DNA of 64,000 nucleotides from Actinernus sp. WN-2022 (Eukaryota; Cnidaria; Anthozoa; Actiniaria; Actinernidae). Shown here in pieces: positions 47,201 through 57,312 of this stretch. The notes beneath the pieces are model-generated. The model worked only from the letters and a program-made list of their open reading frames with translations, ran no database searches and had not been told where the DNA came from. The stretch covers positions 152,884,344-152,948,343 of the forward strand of contig JAOWCC010000577.1 in NCBI GenBank assembly GCA_030867875.1, read 5' to 3'. The translations under genes were made by a program, and so were the position numbers. Each line of letters opens with the position of its first letter. The first letter of the stretch is position 1.

Positions 47201-50200
47201 CTCAGGATCCTGAACGATTTCCTGTAGGATCCTGGGCTATTTCCTGTAGGATCCTGGGCTATTCCTGTAGGATCCTGGGCTATTCCTGTAGGATCCTGGG
47301 CTATTCCTATAGGATCCTGGGCTGTTCCTGTAGGATCCTGGGCTATTCCTATAGGATCCTGGGCTATTCCTGTAGGATACTGGGCTATTCCTATAGGATC
47401 CTGGGCTATTCCTGTAGGATCCTGGGCTATTCCTATAGGATACTAAAGGATCCTGGGCTATTCCTATAGGATCCTGGGCTATTCCTGTAGGATCCTGGGC
47501 TATTCCTGTAGGATCCTGGGCTATTCCTGTAGGATCCTGGGCTATTCCTGTAGAATCCTGGGCTATTCCTATAGGATACTATAGGATCCTGGGCTGTTCC
47601 TGTAGGATCCTGGGCTATTCCTGTAGGATCTTGGGCTATTCTCTGTAGTATCCTGGGCTATTCCTGTAGGATCCTGGGCTATTCCTATAGGATACTATAG
47701 GATCCTGGGCTATTCCTGTAGGATACTGGGCTATTCCTAAAGGATCCTGGGCTGTTCCTGTAGGATCCTGGGATATTCCCTGTAGTATCCTGGGCTATTT
47801 CCTGTAGGATCCTTACACCCAAATCGTATACCATAGTTGTCATTAAACATAAAAATAACACAGTAATTATTGTTTTAAAACTCCATGTATAGTTTATTAT
47901 AAATAGAAACATGCATGTAAGTGAGTTACAATGTACATGTATCATTACAATCGCCAGACAGTGAAATACTCCTATTTCTATAAATAAGTTAAAAGTATTC
48001 ATTTACAATACACACTATAAAGAAGTTATTGCTTAGTGAATCAAAATTACAGAGTTGAGACTTAATATGTAACAAAAACTGCATCTAATGGAAAATGCAG
48101 GAATTCCATCACCTTATTTGGACTTCAGTGACTTTTGAGATGAAATTTGAGCTTTTGAATCTGACTAGATAGATAATCTTAGCTAGTAAAGCGAAATGTT
48201 GTACTGTCAAAACATTTACAAGTGATCAAAAAGGTATACTGTCATAGTTGTTTATAATTTCATATCAATAAACCTACCCACACTGAACTATCAAAGAACA
48301 CTGAATGAGTTGTTGCTGCATAAATCGTTCAGGGCCACTTTTCAAGCCGGATCTTTATTTGCTAGGGAGTGAATCTAGGCTATGAATAAACATTACATGC
48401 AAGTGCACTATGAACCACGAACATGATGGCCGTTCACCCAAGCAAATGGGGATCCTCGATAGTATACCTTGAAAATAACTGCATCTTTGGCTTACTGACC
48501 TCACAAAAGAGCTGGCTTGAAAAGTGGCCTGCTGTGATGTGTGTTGGTTTTGAAATTATAAACAACTATTATGTTTTGACAGTCGTAGGAAAAATTCGCT
48601 TGACCGGGCCGAGCCACGAAAGAACGAAGCAGACAAGCTACCGACACACACTAAATAGGCTTGAATCACTGCCAAGCAAGCGAGCAGCCTTGGTAGTTAT
48701 ATTCCTTGAAAAGAACTCTGTTGTTCGCATTCGGCTTCTGAGAATTGCAACTAATTTATGCATCGTGAAACAGCTATCTGCTACGTCATCAGTATGAAAT
48801 GTTCTGCCTCGTTGCCCGACGTCTCTTTTGCGAGTGGGGGAGCGATAAGAGTCGGCTGGTTTCCCAGGCTATAGATTTTGGAGAAAATCTAAAAACCACT
48901 GAATGTGCTTGGAATACACACAGTTATTTTCAGCGATTTTGAAATGAACTGAGGAACCTTGCACATGTACATGTGTAGATGTATGTGGAGTGGTTAAGAT
49001 GAAAGCAAGAACGACTAACAAATTGTATGTAAAGAGAACAACTATATACAGGTGCAACACCTTAACATAGCCTCTTTAAAATCTAGCTTAGGTTTGGAAA
49101 AAAAAGTAACAGAGTTAATAATGAATGTTCCATGCCATTCTAACTTTTTAACTTTTAGTTTATTACATAAATTATAGCTATAGGTTTTACAAACTATACA
49201 TTTTTAATAAAAATGATTGTGATCTTCACTCACTACTTGGCAGTCAACTTTTCCCTGATTATCTTTCATTGTTGGTGATAATTTCAAGAATTAACCCTTT
49301 AGCCCCAAGGGTGATCAAAGGGAAGCAGGCAGATCATGAGTATTTGGAGTTGATCAAAATGTATCCAAATGTATAGAGAAAAGAATTTGAATTTCACTTT
49401 TGGGGCTGGAAGGGTTAAAAACTTTGGTCCTTGATCTTTAATCCAAAACCTGTAAAAACAATTAACCACAATAAGAATTACGATTTAGATGAGTACGGTG
49501 GTGTATAAAGTCCCGTGCGGTTTGCCAACCGGAAACCGACAAATATTTTTATACATCCAGTCATCCTACATGTACTTCCGTTTCTACCAAAATAACTTCG
49601 GTTTTGTGGCTGATTGTGTTGAATAGGGTATTGAGAAGCACTCCAACATCAAACATTCTAGAATGATAAAGTTTGAAAAGGGATTAATAAGACCTGGGAC
49701 ACGAAAATGTGAATTTTGTCGTTCCAAAAAGGCAAAATGTTTGAATTACTAGTACAGTGAATCTCAATGAAGTCCATCTCAACTCTTGAAGAAATTTCGA
49801 TTGGAATCGTAAACTTCACTTGACCTCTTGGAAGCTTTCATAAATAGTTTCTTCAAATATATCTTGGAATATATTCAAGTACACTGACTACAGATCAGAG
49901 TATACAGGGCTAGTAATAGTATAGGCCATAGCAATTCATCTTTTAGTCAATTAGTGTGAGCAACATGAACAAATTAACGAACCTAACATAAACTTCTGCT
50001 CACCATTTCTTCAGGAATTCATCTCTTCCAGAACTGAAACTGCCTCTCACTTGGAGCAGTTATTATTATCTTTCATCTGATGAATATTGGCATTGAAATG
50101 CTGTTGAAATGACCTTCTAAGCGAGTTTAAAACTCCAGCAACAAAATGGCCTCTTGGCTTCTTGCTATTTGAAATGTGCAACCGTTACCAAATATGGATA

Positions 50201-53200
50201 TAGACTTGGTTCTAGGCCACTCGGTTGAAGCACAGGCAGCCCAAGCCAAAACGATTATAGAATTGCCTCAAACCAAAAATAAACACATCAGTGATGAACA
50301 GGAACAACTTCTTAACACTTTATTTCCTCTTTTACTACAGTTTCAGATTTGTTCTAAAAAAATCCCATAACATTCCTTGTAACAATCATTAGCTTGGACT
50401 GCCTGTGGTTAAAGTGGAACTTTGTCTCTTCCATGTTTATATTCAAATTTCTCAATGAAAGCACACTTTTAAGGGGCTGGATGAAAATATTTTGCTTAAT
50501 TAAATAATGGGAATTTGTTTTTGGACAAGCCAGCCTACTTGGTGAGTAATATAAAATCTTTAGTCTAAAACAACCAGGAGAAGTCATCGTTATGTTAGAG
50601 CTTTTTTTATCCTTTCAACAACAATTAACATCCTGAACTGATCATTAATTACAGGGGGGAGCGGGGCTGGCTGGTGAAAAAAGGGGGTGGGTCCCCAATT
50701 TTAATGCAGAAAATTAGGGGGGCATAGTAAGCTAGAGTGGAAATCATTGGGGGGAGGGGTCATCAAAAATTGAGCATGACATTTTTCAGTTAATTCTTAT
50801 AAGGATTATGTTCCGATCCTAGAAAGATTATATAATTTTTCAAGAATTTGCTATGTCATAGGAATCCTACTTAATAATTATGTAGGATTCCTATTCAATT
50901 AGGTGCTGCATGTAACTATGTACATGCATGTACATGTAGGTCCTATTCAAGATGCTGTTCCTATGTAGGATCCTATTCAGGATTATGTTCCTATATTTTT
51001 ATTATGTAGGATCCTGTTCCTACATAGGATCCTATTCAGGATGCTATTCCTACATAGGATCCTATTCAGGATTATGTTCCTATGTAGGATCCTATTCAGG
51101 ATCCTATTCCTACATAGGATCCTATTCAGGATTATGTTCCTATGTAGGAACCTATTCAGGAACCTATTCCTACATAGGATCCTATTCAGGATTATGTTCC
51201 TATGTAGATTCCTACATAGGATCCTATTCAGGATTATGTTCCTATGTAGGATCCTATTCAGGATCCTATTCCTACATAGGATCCTATTCAGGATTATGTT
51301 CCTATGTAGGATCCTATTCAGGATCCTATTCCTACATAGGATCCTATTCAGGATTATGTTCCTATGTAGGATCCTATTCAGGATTATGTTCCTATGTAGG
51401 ATCCTATTCAGGATCCTATTCCTACATAGGATCCTATTCAGGATTATGTTCCTATGTAGGATCCTATTCAGGATCCTATTCCTACATAGGATCCTATTCA
51501 GGATTATGTTCCTATGTAGGATCCTATTCAGGATCCTATTCCTATGTAGGATCCTATTCAGGATCCTATTCCTACATAGGATCCTATTCAGGATTATGTT
51601 CCTATGTAGGATCCTATTCAGGATTATGTTCCTATGTAGGATCCTATTCAGGATCCTATTCCTACATAGGATCCTATTCAGGATTATGTTCCTATGTAGG
51701 ATCCTATTCAGGATCCTATTCCTACATAGGATCCTATTCAGGATTATGTTCCTATGTAGGATCCTATTCAGGATCCTATTCCTACATAGGATCCTATTCA
51801 GGATTATGTTCCTATGTAGGATCCTACTCAGGATCCTGTTCCTGTTCAGGATCCTGCTCAGGATCCTGTCCCTGTGTAGGATCCTACAGGATCCTACAGG
51901 ATCCTACAGGATCCTACAGGATCCTACAGGATCCTGTCCAGGTTTTCCACCAGGGAAGCCATATCTGATTTCACATGTTCCTTTTCAAACACTTTAACAG
52001 TGACTTTATTTATGTTCAATTTCAACAGATTGCTCAAGAACTCCCCTTATTTCTACATTTATTCAGAAAGAATGAAGCCCCAGCAATGACAGTTCCAAAG
52101 CTATTAGACATTCTGAAGCCAGAATTTAGTCCTGATGGCTCCAATGCTAGGCAGTTTGAGGGGATGGTTTATGCTGCTTTTGTTGCATATGTGAAGAAAG
52201 TTGCAAGTGAGTGTTCTGATTTTCAAAATCTAAATAAAAAAGAAAAGGAAAGACAGATCAGGGACCATTCGTTTTTATGAGGTGTGGTTTCAGAGCAGAT
52301 CAATGAACTATTTTCCCTGACCCCCTCCTCAACCATAAGTTTTCTGTAGGTACAAATTGCTCATTCAGGAAAAAATTGAAAATCTGAGCATTTCTGGGAC
52401 TCTAGGGGACCTAAAGCAATATATATTAGGGGGTTCTGGAGGCATGCTCCTCTTGAGAAAATTTGCCCGAATTTTACTTCTATTTATGCCTTTTCCCATT
52501 ATTTTGAAGAACACTGCTGGTGCTAATCTTTTCAACATGGATTACCCTCTCCCCCCTTTAAATTTAGAGTCTACCTTTTTGAGGTGACCCTAAATCCAAC
52601 CCCCGCCCCACCTACAAAAAATGAATGGTCCCTGAGATACATGTACATTAATGGCATCATATACTACAACTCACTACATGTACCATAAACTACTTAAGTG
52701 ATCCCTTTGTATCTGTAATCAGCACAATTGTGTTATTATTCCCATTGGGACCTTTAATAGCATTTGAATAAGAAAAGGAACCAACACTATAAGAGCAGAT
52801 GCAAAGGAAGCTAGGAACAACCAATCACATATTGCAGGACTAAACTATAGTTTTGGATTTTATGTTACATGTGCTGCAACATCTATTACATGTAAACATA
52901 AATCTTTTTGGTGAAAAACATATTGAAAGTTTAGGTTTTTTGGTTGAAATGTCAAACATTTTTACACTAGCAAAATGAGCAAAACCACTAACATTTATTT
53001 AGAAGTGGTTTCAATATTTACTCGCAAATGCTTGCTAGTGGATTTTTAACTTTCAAACTAGAAAACAAGTTTGCGAGTTGTGAGTGTTTATTTCGAGCCC
53101 TGAAGTGGTAATTAAACTTTGTGTCATGCAATTTTGATCTGATATCATACTTGGGTTTTCAAATTGCATTCCTGCTATGCAGTCACTTGATTTTGTAATA

Positions 53201-53655
53201 ACTTGTATGATTTCAGAACAAAATGCACTCCAATCAATGCAATTACCATTATAAAATATTAGGGATGCTGAATGAGTCTTATCGATTTTTTGGGTATCTG
53301 GTTTGCATTTTGAAAGTCTTGGCATCTCAGTGGGTCTCTGATTTACCATCAGATACTCCTAATATTTCTATTCGTTTTTTTTATAGGTGGATCAAGACTT
53401 GATGGTAATATTTCGCTTGGTCACATCCTACAGTTTTGCACTGGTGAAGACGAAGAGCCTGTCCTTGGTTTCAAGCTCAGTCCATGCATTCTTTTCAAAG
53501 AAGCTGTTGGCAAAGATTTCCTTCCAACAGCAAACACTTGCTGCAGTTGCCTCTATATCCCAAGACCAACCACAACAAATCCACTTCCAAAAAAGATTGA
53601 CCTATACAATTTATATGACTACGCTTTTGCTAATACATATTTTGGACGGGCATAA
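41280..53655 (+). CDS. Putative HECT E3 ubiquitin ligase with two UBZ4-like fingers, carried by E1
   Basis: Ten exons with GT/AG borders and consistent phase: 41280-41548, 42246-42720, 43154-43269, 43692-43728, 44037-44119, 44716-45286, 45535-45667, 46646-46782, 52029-52206, 53387-53655. Joined, they give 755 codons plus stop with no break. The N terminus has a short helix and seven STMN repeats. Residues 90-248 hold a domain I recall only from animal proteins labelled G2/M-phase-specific E3 ligase-like. Two fingers with identical spacing C-x2-C-x11-H-x3-C follow (C257, C260, H272, C276; C307, C310, H322, C326), the RAD18-type UBZ4 pattern that binds ubiquitin. After an acidic Ser/Asn-rich linker comes a HECT-like domain to the C terminus. 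Its LPTANTC motif puts the presumed thioester Cys at 718. The domain looks short (about 320 aa), as in other G2E3-like proteins. The role in E1 is unknown. Exon joins are by eye. Confidence 0.82.
41441..41512 (+). repeat. In-frame 12-bp coding repeat
   Basis: The unit AACTCGACGATG is repeated about six to seven times in exon 1, giving STMN/NSTM repeats. It is a likely site of length variation. NST looks like a glycosylation sequon, but no signal peptide is present, so that is not expected to be used. Confidence 0.9.
41549..42245. other. Intron 1 with C-run
   Basis: A C-run of about 22 lies at 41862-41883. No other element is recognised. Confidence 0.6.
42886..43040 (+). mobile_element. 5'-truncated SINE in intron 2
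   Basis: GATTGTAAACTGTGGCTGCC and GTGCTATACAAATGCACACATT followed by (ATT)n match the 3' half of the SINE at 9664-10020. The tRNA head is missing. Confidence 0.7.
45783..45910. mobile_element. Small MITE in intron 7 (AATAAGCCCC ends)
   Basis: CATAAAATTCCGAAAATAAG and CCCC are mirrored by GGGGCTTATTTATGG near 45890. The remaining intron up to 46645 shows no gene. Confidence 0.55.
46968..47815 (+). repeat. GGATCC-rich minisatellite 1 (intron 8)
   Basis: Units of 12 bp (CTCAGGATCCTA) pass into units of about 21 bp (GGGCTATTCCTGTAGGATCCT). More than 50 GGATCC or one-off words are present. It lies in the 5.2-kb intron 8 of the ligase gene. Confidence 0.93.
47816..50934. other. Intron 8 interior, no gene seen
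   Basis: AT-rich sequence between two related minisatellites. A 124-codon plus ORF (48423-48797) has no recognisable motif. A G-rich stretch near 50655-50760 may belong to a MITE. Confidence 0.45.
50935..51945 (+). repeat. GGATCC-rich minisatellite 2 (intron 8)
   Basis: A 30-bp basic unit contains GTTCCTATGTAGGATCCTAT, and units are arranged in 60-bp pairs (CATAGGATCC alternating with TGTAGGATCC). It ends in 10-bp GGATCCTACA units. Periods are multiples of three, so ORFs of 318 and 338 codons run through; these are taken as by-products. Confidence 0.93.
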
Positions 53656-55071
53656 ATTACAGTAGCAGAAATATGGGTACAAAGCAAATTGTCAGAATTT
53701 TATATATTTTTTTGTATTTCACCTGGAGAAACATGCCTATCAAACTCTATAAACAGAGGATTTGGACTCAAACCTGTATTGAAGAGAAGGGCAGAGACAG
53801 GTGTGTGTAATTCAAATTTTCCAACTTATCAGGATATAAGGATATGAACTGAAACTGGTTGTACAGTATGGGATTTTAGTGAAATTGACACAAATAGGTA
53901 GTTATTTATGTACATGTACAGAAAATACAAGAGTGCAGACAACATACCCATGAAACAGTACTGAGTAATTAGCGCTAAATAGTACTACATTGTAGGTAAC
54001 ATTAATTAGTGCTATTTAGTCTTAGCCCTATTTCATGGGTATATTGTCTGCATTCTATACGAACAAGGATATTTACAATAATAAGGTTCTATTTTTGTCA
54101 TCTAGAAAACTTGAACATGCACAGGAATTTTATTTCAGAATTTTGCAGGATTCTTTTTCGTACACTTTTTTGGGGGTGAATCCCACCTAATTTCTAATGG
54201 TCCACCTCTAAATACCATAAGGTCTATTATAAATGAGTCCCCCCCCCCCCCCCCCCCCAGGCTTAGCCTATATACATGTAGGTGTGGGTGGGTTTTAACA
54301 GTAAGTGATATACAAAATTCTATACTGTAGATATCCCATACCTACAGTGTCATTATTTGTTAAAGTTTCCTGCCATATTGGGTGTTCACATTACAGTTCA
54401 AAATCAGAACTTTTGCAAATGGCTGTACATTTACTGTGTACACAAATAGGTTATGGTGGTGCCCATAGTTTCATATCTCCTTCAATTCCACAATGCAATA
54501 TTTTATCCAGTAAGGCAGCACCCATATACCGTAAATGCTCAAATTAGTGCCCAGCTTCAAGTAAGTACCCCTCTACCCATACCCCCACCCCCAAAGAAAG
54601 AAAATTTATAATGATGAAAGCAAATCTTATGACATAGATACATATATGCTTCTAAGGGATAATAGACAAGTTATAGTTTGGTATTTATTATTACAGTTTA
54701 TAAAACAAAGAAAATGCAGTCCATATTAAGGCCGAAATGTGGAAACGGAATAATGAAGTACATGTACCCCCTCAAGACTGAGGAAATTAAAGAAGCGCCC
54801 CGGGCACTAATTCAAGCATTTACGGTTGTTAATTTTATACCCAAAGTCAATCCCACAATGCTATGTTTGTTTCTACTGTGATTTCAACTCGCAACTGGTC
54901 TATTACTTTAAATCATGTACTATTATTACAATGTTATATTTTGCCTCCCTTTGTTTGTTGAACATTCTTACACAAGTTGTGAATTAACAGTTATGGCTTT
55001 CCATCCCCATTGTTTGTTTGTGCTACAACAAAGAAATAAATATTTGATTCTTTGTGTTTTAGAAAGATGAC
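53656..55071. other. Intergenic region between the two convergent E1 genes
   Basis: It contains a fold-back pair GTGCAGACAACATACCCATG / CATGGGTATATTGTCTGCA (53932-54058), a C-run of about 20 at 54240-54259, and a TIR element at 54527-54836. No further gene is seen. Confidence 0.6.
54527..54836. mobile_element. MITE with CCGTAAATGCT ends
   Basis: ACCGTAAATGCTCAAATTAG is mirrored by CACTAATTCAAGCATTTACGG. The interior is non-coding and about 310 bp long. Confidence 0.78.
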
Positions 55072-56878
55072 TTACTTCATTTTCTCTGTAACAAAGTTGC
55101 AAACATTTAAGAAGAGTTCTATTCCATAATTTTCATCAGGGTCAAGAGGGTTGATTTGATTCTGCAGCTCCAGATAATCACTCGCTGACAATGGGTGGTT
55201 GTAATCCAGTAAATCAACACCAGCCTCATCTGTGTCTGTTGATATGAGGGTCATGTCATAATCAATCCCATAGTCATCCCAGTTCTGAAAAATGAGATAA
55301 GTGTATATCCTGCATGAATGTTTAGTTTTCAGACTCTGTTTGCACTCTATGGGGTCACACTATTATTCATACATGTAGTTACATTTTAGGAAAACCTTCC
55401 AGCAGCTGCAAATAAGAAATAAAAAAATTATAATCCAAATACCATATTGCCTATTAATCATTTTACCTGAACTGTTTGTTCTTCGATTCCTCTTGCACTA
55501 ACATCAGGGCTTGCTCTTGCTTGAGCAAGTCCCATGATCCAGAGCTGACTTGGAGTTTTGTTGCCTGCAGTTCTAACAGGGTGGCAATTCCAAGAGGTAG
55601 CAAACTTTTCGAGATGGTCATTTATCCTTGGCAGATATACATAATGCAGTGAGAACATGTGAATGTCATCAGACAGGTCAAGATGGCCTGATTCCTCAAG
55701 GTAGTAAAAGACTGTGTAATAGATGTACAAGCAGCTTGCAAATACATCTCTCCATAGCCTCTCGATGCGTTGATTGTGGACGCTAGGTCCTGTGATGTAA
55801 CTGCCTCTACCAGGTCCCCTCAACGGATGATTCAGCATATGCCACGCAACCTTCACATTCTCTACACCATGGTCTCCTCTTACTCTGGATGGGAGGCCAT
55901 GGACTTCTACTGCTTTCAAGAACTCCCTCAAGACTGTGTTAGCTTTGTTGTTGGAGTTGCATGCAAGGTACATGACTTTTCTCGAGTATCCATCTATGCA
56001 TCCATGAACAACAAATTTCCACCTAAAGAGTAAGGACATTATACTTAACTCGTGTAATGTGGGGTATTGTGCAGTTCCAGAAATTACCATACCCCTGGGT
56101 TAGAAATTATAGCAAATGTACACTTAAACAGTACAACAAGATTGTGATCAGGTTCCAATGTAACGTACCTTATGAGTTTATGGTGGCCATCCATGTGCCA
56201 CAATGAAAGAGGAGCTCTGACATTGTATGATCTTCTGTGTGTGACCCGAATTTGAAGAGCCCTTACAATGGTGCCTTCGGGGTCATTTCTCCTCATTGCC
56301 TCCCTCACACGGTCTTCCTGCACTTTGTGCCCCCTTGACAGCAGATGGCCACGCATGGCTTTATACCCAGAATTAGGAAACTCTTGTAGGATCGTTTGTA
56401 TAACAGCATCTAGCTCTGGTCCGCTCAAAGTCGAATATGATGCCCGAAATGGCATGCCAAATTCTTCAAGCCTCCTGTAAATTGTTTTGTCGCTCACACC
56501 AACTAGTTTTGCGATATCTGTGGCTTTAAATCCATTATCCAACAAGTACTCGAGATTCTCTCTTGGAATGTAAAATGTGGGTCTTCCTCTGTTCCCATTT
56601 GCTAACAAAGGTGGGACAGAGTGGTTGGACTTGGCAGGGTTATCATCAATGCTTGACAGAATCTGCTGTACTTCGAGTAAAGGTATCAACAACAATTTTT
56701 CAAATTCTCCTCCAAGCCTTGAGAGCAGAGCACAAACCCAGTCAATCTTGTAATTCATATAATCTAAGTTGGAGCCAAAATCTCTACCTTCTATCTTCTG
56801 CAATACTTGTAGTAGTATATTTTCAAGGTTTTTACACACTATTTCATGCGGAGATTGATGCTGACCTTCGTCCGCCAT
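55072..56878 (-). CDS. Integrase-type DDE transposase of E1
   Basis: Three exons on the minus strand, 56878-56169, 56022-55467 and 55284-55072, with GT/AG borders and correct phase, give 492 aa and no break. It would cut and join the E1 ends. Residues 1-95 are largely helical. [16 protein letters not shown]...[18 protein letters not shown] (98-137) is a helix-turn-helix. Residues 153-200 ([19 protein letters not shown]) resemble the HTH_21-type segment that precedes the catalytic core in IS3-family transposases. The catalytic core has D230 (WHMDGHH), D287 (RGDHGVEN) and E324 (RIERLWRDV), with 36 residues between the last two. The acidic tail (423-492) is unassigned. The start codon lies 38 bp inside the inner E1 terminal repeat, so the terminal array probably supplies the promoter. 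IS3EU-like or Ginger-like are the nearest named groups I can suggest; this was not checked by search. Confidence 0.87.
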
Positions 56879-56915
56879 CTTTTTTTCTGGCGCTAACTTG
56901 GGTGCGCGGGATATT

Positions 56916-57312
56916 ATGGGTAATGCACAAATCCGCTGACCCAATGCCACGAAGGTTTGGTCCAATGCCACGAAGGTTCGGTCCAATGCCACGAAGGTTT
57001 GGTCCAATGCCATGAAGGTTCGGTCCAATGCCACGAAGGTTCGGTCCAATGCCACGAAGGTTCGGTCCAATGCCACGAAGGTTTGGTCCAATGCCACGAA
57101 GGTTTGGTCCAATGCCATGAAGGTTTGGTCCAATGCCATGAAGGTTTGGTCCAATGCCATGAAGGTTTGGTCCAATGCCATGAAGGTTTGGTCCAATGCC
57201 ATGAAGGTTTGATCCAATGCCATGAAGGTTTGGTCCAATGCCATGAAGGTTTCATCAAATGACAATGATATGGCCAGTCGAATGCCATTTTTGTCCAGAA
57301 TCCCCCTCCATA
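56916..57312 (-). repeat. E1 right terminal repeat and 21-bp array
   Basis: Reading inward from 57312: the 60-bp terminal segment, seven ATGG-type units, about eight mostly GTGG-type units including one ATGG unit, then the 31-bp inner repeat (56946-56916). The order mirrors the left end, including the seven outer ATGG units. About 15 units are present, against about 21 plus a remnant on the left. Confidence 0.92.

Larger units (their letters stand above)
16708..57312. mobile_element. E1: giant TIR DNA transposon with transposase and HECT ligase genes
   Basis: The ends are exact inverted copies: the left begins TATGGAGGGGGATTCTGG and the right is its reverse complement. The 6-bp direct repeat CTAGGC flanks the element (16702-16707 and 57313-57318), and the uninterrupted site is kept at 1681-1686. 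Each end has a 60-bp terminal repeat, then an array of 21-bp units in mirror orientation, then a 31-bp inner repeat (40795-40825 and 56916-56946). The span is 40.6 kb, or about 17.0 kb without the 23.5-kb E2 insertion. It carries two convergent genes: a HECT-type ligase (plus) and an integrase-type transposase (minus). A 6-bp duplication and an integrase-like enzyme also occur in Polintons, but no polymerase, ATPase or capsid gene is seen. The transposase looks closer to IS3-like eukaryotic elements; that assignment is inference. Confidence 0.88.

Noticed and set aside
46968..47815. GGATCC (BamHI-site) array as a cloning or linker artefact
   Set aside because: Units differ gradually in sequence and period, and a related but distinct array occurs 3 kb away, as expected for natural minisatellites.
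50952..51997. Long repetitive ORFs (318-338 codons, SYSG/CRILF repeats)
   Set aside because: They lie on a 30/60-bp minisatellite inside an intron; several frames are open only because the period is divisible by three.
16708..57312. E1 as a Polinton/Maverick
   Set aside because: A 6-bp duplication and an integrase-like gene fit, but no family B polymerase, packaging ATPase, protease or capsid gene is seen and the termini are short.
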